Below are positions 36,479-44,890 of a stretch of 64,000 nt of DNA, piece after piece. The position numbers and the translations under genes are program-made. The stretch is from positions 124,001 through 188,000 of the forward strand of contig NZ_JAEFCD010000004.1 in assembly GCF_016405965.1 (NCBI RefSeq), read 5' to 3'. Origin of the DNA: Alteromonas sp. IB21 (GTDB lineage: Bacteria; Pseudomonadota; Gammaproteobacteria; Enterobacterales; Alteromonadaceae). The first letter of the stretch is position 1. Each line of letters starts with the position of its first letter. Below the pieces are notes generated by a model. It did no database searches. It saw only the letters and a list, made by a program, of their open reading frames with translations, and was not told the DNA's origin.

Positions 36479-37542
36479 AGACCTTCCTTGTCACCGTTAG
36501 CGTCCAATTCATCACTTAATAAGCGTTCGTATACGTGATTCATTGCATCACCGGGAAAGAGCAGCAGTAAATCAAACGAAATATCTCTCGCTTTAATTGC
36601 ATAGCCAATCTCTATGGCCATTAGCTTACCCCAGCGGTGTACATTATCACTCAACAATGCTGACAAACCTTGGTGCTGACCAAGCAGCACTGGGTGAGTG
36701 TGACTGAAGGCTACGCTTAGTTGTTCCGACAGGCCGTTCAAGCACGCACCTATAAGAATATTAGACACGTCCATAAGCGCTTCTAACGCCAATTTGTCAG
36801 ACGATGCTGACGGCGGGTATTTTAGCAGCTCAACGATGTTTTGAGAGTTGGTGTCATTGAAGATCACCAGTGCTTCACCACTTATTCCCTCACTGATAAA
36901 CCCCTTAGAAACGGCTGACACACTTTCGTTTCGATTTATCTCTGCCACCGCCATTGAGAGTTCGTTACTTTCTATAAGGTTTACGTTCGGGATGGGTAAG
37001 TCAATGAACTCACCCAGTAACTCAGCAAGGTTCTCCCCTGCTCGCCCCATGGCGATATTCACCATTTCCCGACAGGCGTCTAATTTATCTTCGTTGCTTA
37101 TCTGTTTGTCTCGTATTTGAAACGCATCATTCTTTTGCACTTTGTTTAAACGAGCACCTGACGAATGGCCCTCACCGCTGTAGATACCGTAAGACGATAA
37201 TATATGGCTGAGCTTTTCGTTATCGATGGGCTTTCTGATGAAATCTAATGCACCAAGCGCCAGCATTTTTTCTCGCGCTTGTGCCTGCACATCACCCGAA
37301 ACGACGATAACTAAACACGGTAAGTCATATCTACGGATGGCTGCCATTGTTTGATAGCCATCCATAACCGGCATGTTGAGATCTAAAAAAACCACATCGC
37401 CTTTGCCTTCTCGAATAAGCGCTAGCGCCTGTTCGCCATTTTCAGCAAAAGAAATATCTACATCCCAGTTGTCAGGCAAACTACGCGCCATTTGACGCCT
37501 TGCGAAACCCGAGTCGTCGCAAATCAATATTGGAGTACTCAT
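36475..37542 (-). CDS. Response regulator fused to CheC-like phosphatase
   Basis: This 355-residue protein has an N-terminal receiver (1-118: acid pair D9-D10, phospho-acceptor D54 in FLDLNMP, K104 in RKPID). After a linker comes a CheC/CheX-type domain (about 150-345). Two phosphatase signatures are present: D155-x3-E159-x2-N162 with a proline at 183, and E254-x3-D258-x2-N261 followed after 22 residues by P284. The second has Asp where Glu is usual. CheC-type proteins dephosphorylate CheY, so this protein may remove phosphate from a receiver and be controlled by its own. It starts 9 bp after thyA and overlaps the diguanylate cyclase gene by 4 bp. Confidence 0.88.
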   Translation of the reverse strand: MSTPILICDDSGFARRQMARSLPDNWDVDISFAENGEQALALIREGKGDVVFLDLNMPVMDGYQTMAAIRRYDLPCLVIVVSGDVQAQAREKMLALGALDFIRKPIDNEKLSHILSSYGIYSGEGHSSGARLNKVQKNDAFQIRDKQISNEDKLDACREMVNIAMGRAGENLAELLGEFIDLPIPNVNLIESNELSMAVAEINRNESVSAVSKGFISEGISGEALVIFNDTNSQNIVELLKYPPSASSDKLALEALMDVSNILIGACLNGLSEQLSVAFSHTHPVLLGQHQGLSALLSDNVHRWGKLMAIEIGYAIKARDISFDLLLLFPGDAMNHVYERLLSDELDANGDKEGL

Positions 37543-37551
37543 GGTAACGCC

Positions 37552-38385
37552 TTACACTGCGACGGGGGCTTTAATATGTGGGTGTGACTGGTAGTTTTTA
37601 AGCGTGAAGTCGTCGAACGAAAACCCAAAGATGTCTTTTACTTCGGGGTTTATTTCCATTGTAGGGCGCGCAAATGGTTCGCGGCCAAGCTGCAATTCCA
37701 CCTGTTCAAGGTGATTTGAGTACAAGTGCGCATCACCTAGCGTATGAATGAAATCACCCGGCTCCAGATCGCAAACTTGGGCAATCATCATGGTGAGAAG
37801 TGCATAACTTGCAATATTAAATGGCACACCCAAGAAAATGTCGCCGCTTCGTTGATACAGCTGACAGCTTAGCTTTCCGTCAAGCACATAGAACTGGAAC
37901 AGCGTGTGACAAGGGGGGAGTGCCTGTTTCCCCATTGCCGCATTTTCTTTCGGAGAATAACTGGTATCTGGTAATACTGCAGGGTTCCAGCCGCTCACAA
38001 TAAGACGTCGAGAGTCAGGATTTGTTTTGATTTGCTCTACCACTTCTGCGATTTGATCTACCGACGTACCATCGCCGCGATCCCAACTGCGCCACTGGTG
38101 GCCGTAAATAGGGCCAAGCTCACCCTCATCAGTGGCCCATTCATCCCATATTTTCACGCCGTGTTCTTTTAAATAGGCGATATTAGTCTCGCCTTTTAGA
38201 AACCAAAGCAGCTCATGAATAATTGACTTCAAGTGACACTTTTTTGTGGTCACCAAGGGGAAGCCTTCCTGGAGATTAAATCGCATCTGATAGCCAAATA
38301 CACTGAGCGTACCTGTTCCAGTTCGATCTTCCTTTTTCACACCCGTATCACGTACATGGCGCATTAATGCGAGATATTCTTTCAT
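37552..38385 (-). CDS. thyA: Thymidylate synthase
   Basis: ThyA methylates dUMP to dTMP with methylenetetrahydrofolate, giving dihydrofolate that FolA (also in this window, 61.3-61.8 kb) reduces. The 277-residue protein has the catalytic cysteine C159 in [12 protein letters not shown], folate- and dUMP-binding segments ([31 protein letters not shown]) and the usual C-terminus ending PVAV. About 13 residues are inserted before the catalytic cysteine (around 139-154, [14 protein letters not shown]) compared with the 264-residue E. coli enzyme. It follows lgt by 18 bp, the same pair as in E. coli. The receiver-CheC gene follows only 9 bp later. Confidence 0.97.
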   Translation of the reverse strand: MKEYLALMRHVRDTGVKKEDRTGTGTLSVFGYQMRFNLQEGFPLVTTKKCHLKSIIHELLWFLKGETNIAYLKEHGVKIWDEWATDEGELGPIYGHQWRSWDRGDGTSVDQIAEVVEQIKTNPDSRRLIVSGWNPAVLPDTSYSPKENAAMGKQALPPCHTLFQFYVLDGKLSCQLYQRSGDIFLGVPFNIASYALLTMMIAQVCDLEPGDFIHTLGDAHLYSNHLEQVELQLGREPFARPTMEINPEVKDIFGFSFDDFTLKNYQSHPHIKAPVAV

Positions 38386-38403
38386 CGTTATTCTTATATT
38401 TAT

Positions 38404-39207
38404 TTACTGTTCAACACGGTTTTTTCCACGCGTATATGCGCGCACTAATAATCCTATTCCTAAAGCAATCATAGGTAAACAAAGAAGTTGTCCTTGGCTT
38501 AGGCCCATTTGATATAAGCCAATATGAGCGTCGGGTTCTCTGAAAAACTCAACGATAAAACGGAAGCTTCCGTAGCCTAATAAAAACAACCCACTGACTG
38601 CCCCTACTGGGCGCTTTTTAGCAGAATAAATCCATAGAATGATAAAGAGTAAAACACCCTCTAGCGCAAACTCGTAGAGCTGTGAGGGATGGCGAGGCAC
38701 ATTACCCGCATTGGGAAATATAACCGCCCATGGAACATCGGTACTGCGTCCCCAAAGCTCTGCGTTGAGGAAGTTTCCGATTCGTCCTGCACCCAACCCA
38801 ATCGGTACTAGTGGCGCAACGAAGTCCCCTAATCTCAGGAAAGTCGTGTTCATACACTTCGCTCGCCAAAACAGCGCCGCTAATACTCCAAGTAATCCCC
38901 CGTGGAACGACATACCGCCAGCCCAAATCTTAAACAGATAAAGCGGGTCGTCGAGGAACATGCCAAACTGGTAGAAGAATACATAGCCGATACGGCCACC
39001 TAAGATAACACCGACAAAACTCCAAAAAAGCAAATCGCTTAGCTGCTCTCGGCTCCAATCGGTTTGCGACAGGCGCTTTTGTGCTAATAGATACGCGGCG
39101 ATAAACCCCACCAGGTACATTAAACCATACCAGCGAACACTTAACGGGCCCATGCTGAAGATAACGGGGTCGATACTGGGGAATACCAGATAACTGCTCT
39201 GTTCCAT
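38404..39207 (-). CDS. lgt: Prolipoprotein diacylglyceryl transferase
   Basis: Lgt transfers diacylglycerol from phosphatidylglycerol to the lipobox cysteine of prolipoproteins, the first step of lipoprotein maturation. It is an inner membrane protein with seven segments; 267 residues. Family signatures include [33 protein letters not shown] (essential histidine) and the Lgt signature [16 protein letters not shown]. The start chosen is ATG 39207 ([15 protein letters not shown]), which aligns with E. coli MTSSYLHFP. A TTG four codons upstream overlaps the preceding gene and has no spaced ribosome-binding site. It sits between the TauE/SafE-like gene and thyA. Confidence 0.97.
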   Translation of the reverse strand: MEQSSYLVFPSIDPVIFSMGPLSVRWYGLMYLVGFIAAYLLAQKRLSQTDWSREQLSDLLFWSFVGVILGGRIGYVFFYQFGMFLDDPLYLFKIWAGGMSFHGGLLGVLAALFWRAKCMNTTFLRLGDFVAPLVPIGLGAGRIGNFLNAELWGRSTDVPWAVIFPNAGNVPRHPSQLYEFALEGVLLFIILWIYSAKKRPVGAVSGLFLLGYGSFRFIVEFFREPDAHIGLYQMGLSQGQLLCLPMIALGIGLLVRAYTRGKNRVEQ

Positions 39208-39211
39208 TACT

Positions 39212-40018
39212 TTATTCAATTCCTAAAATCATTCTAATACTTACAAGAACCAGCAGGCATGCCAACATCGCTTTCAATATGCGAACGTTTACGCGCTGTC
39301 CAAGCTTCGCGCCAATATTTGCGGTAAATATCGAGGTGGCAACAATACCAGCTGTGGCAGGCAAATAAACATACCCCAAACTGTGTTCTGGTACATCTAT
39401 CGCATTCCAGCCAGCAATAATAAAGCTAGTGGTGCCAAAAACCGCAATAACTAAGCCGCAAAAGGCAGCACAGCCGATAGCCGCGCGTACATTAACACGA
39501 AACCATACTAGAGCAGGTACCAGCAATGCACCACCACCTATGCCCATCAACGCACTGAGCAAACCAGCACCCACGCCCACGACCGCTAAGGTGCCTTTAG
39601 ACGCCTCGTTTTCAGACGCTTTTTGTTTCCCGAATATCATTTGCAGCGCAATTAGAATCACCAGTACGGCAAAAATATCTTTTAAGAGCTCGCCGGATAT
39701 ATGACTTGCCACCTGCGCACCAATAATGGCGCCAACAGCTATTCCCAAGCCCGTGTAAAGCACCACTTTGCGTTGAATGTTACCAAGTTTATAGTGAGCG
39801 AGCGCCGATGATGTGCCAGTAAAAATAATGGTTGAAAGCGAAGTAGCAATAGCAACCGGCATCACGGTTTCGGTGGTCATTCCCATAAAGTGAATAAGCA
39901 AATACGACAACACAGGTACGATAATAAGACCACCGCCAATGCCAAGCATCCCCGCAAGAATACCGACAACAGAGCCTAGAACCAGGCAACTGACTATGAT
40001 AACAACGAATGGCTCCAT
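39212..40018 (-). CDS. TauE/SafE-family membrane transporter
   Basis: This 268-residue protein of the TauE/SafE family (formerly DUF81) has about eight membrane segments and the internal repeat typical of the family: [19 protein letters not shown] near residue 20 and [19 protein letters not shown] near 155. Members export or import sulfite, sulfoacetate and related small anions; the substrate here is unknown. It lies 3 bp after ptsP and 4 bp before lgt, so it is embedded in the rppH-ptsP-lgt-thyA operon, which lacks this gene in E. coli. Confidence 0.88.
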   Translation of the reverse strand: MEPFVVIIVSCLVLGSVVGILAGMLGIGGGLIIVPVLSYLLIHFMGMTTETVMPVAIATSLSTIIFTGTSSALAHYKLGNIQRKVVLYTGLGIAVGAIIGAQVASHISGELLKDIFAVLVILIALQMIFGKQKASENEASKGTLAVVGVGAGLLSALMGIGGGALLVPALVWFRVNVRAAIGCAAFCGLVIAVFGTTSFIIAGWNAIDVPEHSLGYVYLPATAGIVATSIFTANIGAKLGQRVNVRILKAMLACLLVLVSIRMILGIE

Positions 40019-40021
40019 TCC

Positions 40022-42340
40022 TTACGCACCTGCTCGGATAAGGCCTCCAAGGCCCTTGGTTTCAAGATACTTATTCAAGTGCACAAAGACTTCTTCTTGA
40101 CTCACAGAGGTAAGCGCCAACGAAAGTAGCTGCTTACATTCATCTAGCGTGACTTTTCGAATTAGCCAATTGATCTTCCTTAAGTTAAAACCATTCATAC
40201 TTAACCGGCGGTATCCCATCCCCATTAACAGTAATGCGCCAGCAGGCTCACCGGCAATCTCGCCACAAATAGTTACTGGCACCTGATTTTGATTGGCTTT
40301 TTGCACCACGTCGTAAAGCGCACCTAATACCGCAGGGTGATAACTGTTATAGAGGCCCGCTACTCGCGTATTGTTTCTATCCACTGCTAATAAATACTGA
40401 GTTAAGTCGTTGCTTCCCACAGAGAAAAAGTCCACGTGCTTGGCCAATTGAGGCAATTGATAAAGTACTGAAGGTACTTCTAGCATGATCCCTAACTTAG
40501 GCTTGTTAAGCGTCTGTCCAGACTCTGCTATTTCGTCAGATATCTCATAAAATGCCTGATTAATAAGTCGCTTTGCCTCTTGCACTTCAGACACGGTGGA
40601 AATCATGGGTAGCATTATTTGTAAGTTACTCAGCCCAACACTTGCTCGAAGCATAGCGCGTACTTGAACTAAGAAAATTTCAGGATGATCCAACGTTAGA
40701 CGAATACCCCGCCACCCCAAAAATGGGTTTTCCTCGCTAATTGGAAAATAAGGTAATGGCTTATCACCGCCCACGTCTAAGGTGCGCATAGTAATGGGTA
40801 GTGTGGGCGCAGCCTCTAACACTTGGCGATATAACTCTACCTGCTCTTGTTCCGAGGGAAACCGCTCTCGAAGCATAAAGGGAATTTCCGTTCGATAAAG
40901 ACCAACACCAGCACCAATTTGCTCAGCGTTTAATTCAACTTCAGCAGAAAGACCGGCGTTAATGTATAGCGACATTCTGCAGCCATCCACGCTTTCACAC
41001 GGTTTATCAGCCTCTGCATCAATCTTTTCGGCGATCGCCGACTCTTCTTCAATGAGCTGAATAAACTCTGTTTTTATGTTGCGCTCAGGGGAAATAATGA
41101 CTTCACCAGAGTAGCCATCAAGTAAAATTTCTTTGTCTTCCAAAAGCGCGGGCGTTACATTTTGACAGCCCATTACAGCCGGCACACCCATCGCTCTTGC
41201 TAAAATTGCCGCATGAGAATTGTTAGACCCACGAATAGAGATAATGCCTTTAAGCTTATCTCTTGGAAACTCAGCAAGCATTGGCGCTGAAACCTCATCA
41301 GCCACCAAAATACTGGCTTTTGTGATGACCTTTTCTGTAACTTTTTGACCGTTAGCTTCATACAAAATGTTGGCTAAAATACGGTCTGACAAGTCGACAA
41401 TATCAATGGCACGCTCTTGCATGTAGGGATCGTCCATCGCACGGAAACGGGCAGCATAGCTTTCTATGACCATTTTCAGTGATGATGCCGCATCCCAACC
41501 TTCGCGAATTTTTTCCTCAACTTCTCTTCCCAAACTATTTGCATCGAGCAGATGATGATATAGCTGAAAGATAGACTTAACATCATCGGGAATTGCGTCA
41601 TCAAGCCCATTAGACAATGCGTCCACATGGCCTCGCGTTACCTCGACCCCTTTGCGGTATAATTGAATTTGCTCTAACGGAGAATCGGTCCGTTTTACCA
41701 CCCAGTTTTTCAGATTAATTGACTTGTCTAGCGACACCCCTTTACCAATCGCTAAGCCTGGCGAACCCGCAATGCCCCGTACATTTTTTTGTCGGGCAGT
41801 ATTGTCATTTGAGTTTGAGAGTGTCAGCGCGCCGCGAATATCAGCATTAGTGATTTCTAACGCTAACTGTGCGGCTAGGGTAACTAAAAACGCCTCTTCG
41901 TCTTCGCTGAAGCGTCGCATTTCAGCCTGCTGGAGCGTAATAACGCCAAGCACACGCCTTTGATTGATGATGGGCGTGCCCAAAAAGGCGTTGTACTTTT
42001 CTTCTTTTACTTCGGGGTAGTGCTTAAACCTGGGATGGCTATGCGCATTGACAATATTGAGAGGTTCTTCTCGCTGCCCAACGAGACCAATAAGCCCCTC
42101 CGAAAATCCAATGCGAACTTGCTCTACGGCATCTGGATGAAGGCCATCAGTGGCTTTGAGTATGAACTCTTGGGTCTCGTAATCAGCGAGATAAATGGAG
42201 CAAGAGTCGACATTGAGCGTTTGCTTTACTCGCGAGGCAAGCCGAAATAAAGCCGTATCGAGCGCAGAAATCTGATTCATTTCCTGCACGATACGTTTTA
42301 ACGTAGTCAACATAGCGCCTTGTTGGCTTTGAGGGCTCAC
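40022..42340 (-). CDS. ptsP: Nitrogen PTS enzyme I (EI-Ntr)
   Basis: PtsP takes phosphate from PEP and passes it to NPr, then to EIIA-Ntr, a regulatory relay for nitrogen, potassium and envelope functions. The 772-residue protein has an N-terminal GAF domain (about 20-165). The enzyme I swivel domain follows, with active-site H376 in GSNNSHAAILARAMG. The C-terminal PEP-binding barrel contains LYRTEIPFML, ICGEIAGEP and FSVGSNDLTQYLL. The start is GTG 42340, because AAGGAG lies six bases upstream, even though E. coli PtsP begins at the equivalent of the internal ATG nine codons later. It follows rppH by 56 bp. Confidence 0.96.
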   Translation of the reverse strand: MSPQSQQGAMLTTLKRIVQEMNQISALDTALFRLASRVKQTLNVDSCSIYLADYETQEFILKATDGLHPDAVEQVRIGFSEGLIGLVGQREEPLNIVNAHSHPRFKHYPEVKEEKYNAFLGTPIINQRRVLGVITLQQAEMRRFSEDEEAFLVTLAAQLALEITNADIRGALTLSNSNDNTARQKNVRGIAGSPGLAIGKGVSLDKSINLKNWVVKRTDSPLEQIQLYRKGVEVTRGHVDALSNGLDDAIPDDVKSIFQLYHHLLDANSLGREVEEKIREGWDAASSLKMVIESYAARFRAMDDPYMQERAIDIVDLSDRILANILYEANGQKVTEKVITKASILVADEVSAPMLAEFPRDKLKGIISIRGSNNSHAAILARAMGVPAVMGCQNVTPALLEDKEILLDGYSGEVIISPERNIKTEFIQLIEEESAIAEKIDAEADKPCESVDGCRMSLYINAGLSAEVELNAEQIGAGVGLYRTEIPFMLRERFPSEQEQVELYRQVLEAAPTLPITMRTLDVGGDKPLPYFPISEENPFLGWRGIRLTLDHPEIFLVQVRAMLRASVGLSNLQIMLPMISTVSEVQEAKRLINQAFYEISDEIAESGQTLNKPKLGIMLEVPSVLYQLPQLAKHVDFFSVGSNDLTQYLLAVDRNNTRVAGLYNSYHPAVLGALYDVVQKANQNQVPVTICGEIAGEPAGALLLMGMGYRRLSMNGFNLRKINWLIRKVTLDECKQLLSLALTSVSQEEVFVHLNKYLETKGLGGLIRAGA

Positions 42341-42396
42341 CGGTTACTCCTTGATCACTCGCTGCTTACGCCCGCACATAGCAATCTTCTGCATTT

Positions 42397-42939
42397 TTAG
42401 CCACGCCTGCGCTTTTTGCCACGTTTGTGTGGCGCTGCGTTCTGGCGCTGCGGTGGACGATGCTGCACAGACATAACCACAGGTGAGAACTCTTTCATTA
42501 CTCGTCTGTAGACGTCTCGCTTAAACGATACTACATTTCTTATCGGATACCAGTAACTTACCCACCTCCAGTCATCAAATTCTGGATGACCTGTTTTGAG
42601 TACATTAACGTCCTTCTCGTTGCAATCAAGCTGCAACAAGAACCATTTTTGTTTTTGCCCTATACAAACAGGGTTACTGCCCTGACGAATTAATCGCTTC
42701 GGCAATTTATATCTCAGCCAGTTGCGGGTAACACTTAAAATAGTGACATCTTTCGGTGTCAGCCCTACTTCTTCGTGAAGCTCGCGGTACATAGCTTGTT
42801 CGGCAGTTTCCCCTTCATCAATTCCGCCTTGAGGGAACTGCCATGAATGTTGACCATAACGTCTTGCCCAAAATATTTGACCCATTTTGTTGCAAATCAC
42901 TATGCCCACATTCGCACGGAATCCATCGGCATCTATCAC
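42397..42939 (-). CDS. rppH: RNA pyrophosphohydrolase RppH
   Basis: RppH removes pyrophosphate from the 5' end of mRNA, opening it to RNase E decay. The start is the GTG at 42939 ([14 protein letters not shown], 180 residues), which has GGGAG five bases upstream and aligns with E. coli RppH (MIDDDGYRPNVGIV, 176). A longer frame from 42978 adds 13 residues without support. The Nudix box reads [23 protein letters not shown], split here at its conserved G, E, RE and EE positions. The C-terminal basic tail ends [10 protein letters not shown]. It begins the operon to ptsP and is divergent from mutH. Confidence 0.96.
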   Translation of the reverse strand: MIDADGFRANVGIVICNKMGQIFWARRYGQHSWQFPQGGIDEGETAEQAMYRELHEEVGLTPKDVTILSVTRNWLRYKLPKRLIRQGSNPVCIGQKQKWFLLQLDCNEKDVNVLKTGHPEFDDWRWVSYWYPIRNVVSFKRDVYRRVMKEFSPVVMSVQHRPPQRQNAAPHKRGKKRRRG

Positions 42940-43052
42940 ATAGACTCCCGGGCACACTATACTGTTATATGTTTTCATTCTTCCATAAACTATGCTCCAA
43001 TCATAGCTTTAATGTTCGCCGTCGCCGCCCAAATAGGAAATTAACGACTTTT

Positions 43053-43730
43053 ATGCAACCGCCATCCTCCTCGCCTACGTCACCAGAAAGCCTTTTACAG
43101 CGCTGTCATGCTATTGCTGGTTTGTCATTGGGAGAATTAGCCGAAATGGCGAACGTGGCTATTCCAGCTAATCTTCAGCGCCACAAAGGCTGGCCAGGCA
43201 TGCTCATAGAGAAATGGTTAGGGGCGAGCGCGGGATCTAAGCCACAGCAAGACTTCCCCGAGCTAGGTATTGAACTGAAAACCATTCCAATTGACGCTAA
43301 TTTTTCACCGTTAGAAACAACTTACGTCTGTTTCGCACCACTGCTCATGCCGCCAGGCATCACATGGGACACCTCTAATGTGCGTAACAAATTACAGCAA
43401 GTGTTGTGGTTACCTATAGAAGGAGACAGAGCCATACCGCTTGCACAAAGGCGGGTCGCTACCGGTTTTTATTGGCGTCCCAACGAACACGAAGATGCAC
43501 TGTTGCAAAGGGATTGGGAGGAATTAGTTGAACAAATCGCCACGGGACAGGTTGAGACGATTACCTCTCGTCAGGGCGTGGCACTGCATATTCGCCCTAA
43601 AGCCGCGAACGGCAAAGTCCTCACGGATGCGTTAGGGCAAGAAGGCCAGCGCATAAAAACGCGCCCGCGAGGGTTTTATTTACGCAAGACATTTACCCAC
43701 CAGATATTATCAAACGCCTTTGGCGGCTAG
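43053..43730 (+). CDS. mutH: DNA mismatch repair endonuclease MutH
   Basis: MutH nicks the unmethylated strand at hemimethylated GATC sites when activated by MutS and MutL, so Dam methylation is expected in this organism. The 225-residue protein begins MQPPSSSPTS at ATG 43053. The catalytic residues D67, E74 and K76 are in DFPELGIELKT, corresponding to D70, E77 and K79 of E. coli, and the C-terminal FYLRKTFTHQIL is conserved. The reading frame stays open upstream to 42843, but those residues lie over rppH and are not MutH-like. It is divergent from rppH (113 bp), as in E. coli. Confidence 0.96.
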   Translation: MQPPSSSPTSPESLLQRCHAIAGLSLGELAEMANVAIPANLQRHKGWPGMLIEKWLGASAGSKPQQDFPELGIELKTIPIDANFSPLETTYVCFAPLLMPPGITWDTSNVRNKLQQVLWLPIEGDRAIPLAQRRVATGFYWRPNEHEDALLQRDWEELVEQIATGQVETITSRQGVALHIRPKAANGKVLTDALGQEGQRIKTRPRGFYLRKTFTHQILSNAFGG

Positions 43731-43731
43731 C

Positions 43732-43758
43732 GGTGGCACCGGTCGAGCCACCTATTTT
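43732..43758. terminator. Hairpin between mutH and AraC-type gene
   Basis: GGTGGC (43732-43737) and GCCACC (43747-43752) form a 6-bp GC-rich stem with a 9-base loop, followed on the plus strand by TATTTT. It starts two bases after the mutH stop and ends in the stop of the convergent gene. Confidence 0.55.
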
Positions 43759-44831
43759 GGCGTTGTCGTATCGAGGTGCTTTACCAAATAGTCGCTTAAA
43801 AACTTCTCTGAATTTACCCCAATCCGCTTTGCAACTGCTTCGAGCTTGGCGTCACTGCGCAGTAACACGTTTTTTGCGTATTCGAGGCGATAGTGGAAAA
43901 TAAACCGCCTGAAGTTTTTACGATCTGTCAGCTGTAAGGCCAAGGCTAGTGATGTGGGGTCAATGTCTGCCCCCTTACAAAATTCTTCGAGCGTTAAAAA
44001 TCGCTTTTTGTACGCTTTTGAACCTATGGTGTAGCGCTCCGCCTTAGATATAACACTACTATTCTCATAAGGTGACGCCTTACCTTCGTCTAACCGTTCA
44101 TAGTCTAAAGGAGATGGCGACGTGCGTCGTATGAACGTTAGTGAAAACAGCACGATCAATAGTGCTGTACCTATCATTAAATGATGAAAGCTTTCCCAAA
44201 ACGGCACAGGGAAAAAGCCAAACGTAGCGGCGGTAACAAGCAAAATACTCATAAATGCCACTCCCACCAAACTTCCCATCACGCCAGCCAACTTGGGCAT
44301 TTTTAGGTTTTTAATATCCACAGCCTGCTCTGGTAGATGCCTGTGATACATCTGAATATGCTCAGTAATTAAGATTCCTATCAGCAATACGCTAAACCCA
44401 GTTAACAGCGACGCAATGTAAGCAGGCCATAGCAGTAACGGCTGACCAGTGGGGGAAGCTGAGAGCCACTGCTGTTTGTCTTCAATGGGGATCAAAAGCA
44501 CGGCGCTCTGAAATATAGCGGTAATAACCACTGGCCACCACAATCGCTTTCTTGATGAGGGGTAAGCCAATAACATGGGTTTAATCGCCCGGTAGCAACA
44601 GGTGATAGCTATGACTGCAAACACGTCTGATAAGCCATAAACAAAAGCAAACTCAGTAGCTGAAGCCAGGCGCAACCATTCATCTAGCATAAATAGAGGC
44701 CAGCAGATAAAAGCGGCACTCAGCCAGCGCTTATTGCTTAACCCCTCTTTTTGTAAAAATAAGCGAGCAAGGCCAACGATATAAATGCCTATCGACGCGT
44801 AGAGAAAATAACTAAAAATAGCTGAGTTCAT
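43752..44831 (-). CDS. Membrane AraC-type transcriptional regulator
   Basis: This 359-residue protein has about seven hydrophobic segments in residues 1-235 (for example YFLYASIGIYIVGLARLF and LIVLFSLTFI) and a C-terminal AraC-type DNA-binding region (about 272-355: RFLTLEEFCKGADID ... NFRRFIFHYRLEYAKNVLL ... VAKRIGVNSEKFLSDYL). The second helix-turn-helix is degenerate compared with classical AraC. The start is ATG 44831, because GGAGG stands six bases before it; a GTG two codons earlier has no spacing. A seven-helix sensor joined directly to an AraC domain makes it a one-component membrane regulator. The signal is unknown. It follows the CYTH-CHAD gene by 59 bp on the same strand. Confidence 0.85.
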   Translation of the reverse strand: MNSAIFSYFLYASIGIYIVGLARLFLQKEGLSNKRWLSAAFICWPLFMLDEWLRLASATEFAFVYGLSDVFAVIAITCCYRAIKPMLLAYPSSRKRLWWPVVITAIFQSAVLLIPIEDKQQWLSASPTGQPLLLWPAYIASLLTGFSVLLIGILITEHIQMYHRHLPEQAVDIKNLKMPKLAGVMGSLVGVAFMSILLVTAATFGFFPVPFWESFHHLMIGTALLIVLFSLTFIRRTSPSPLDYERLDEGKASPYENSSVISKAERYTIGSKAYKKRFLTLEEFCKGADIDPTSLALALQLTDRKNFRRFIFHYRLEYAKNVLLRSDAKLEAVAKRIGVNSEKFLSDYLVKHLDTTTPK

Positions 44832-44890
44832 CAGCACCCTCCGTCCATGAGAATTACATTGCCATCAGGAAACTTATCCATTAGACCCGG

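Noticed and set aside
42843..43052. N-terminal extension of mutH
   Set aside because: The frame is open but covers rppH on the other strand and encodes His/Cys-rich sequence without MutH similarity; the ATG at 43053 fits the family.
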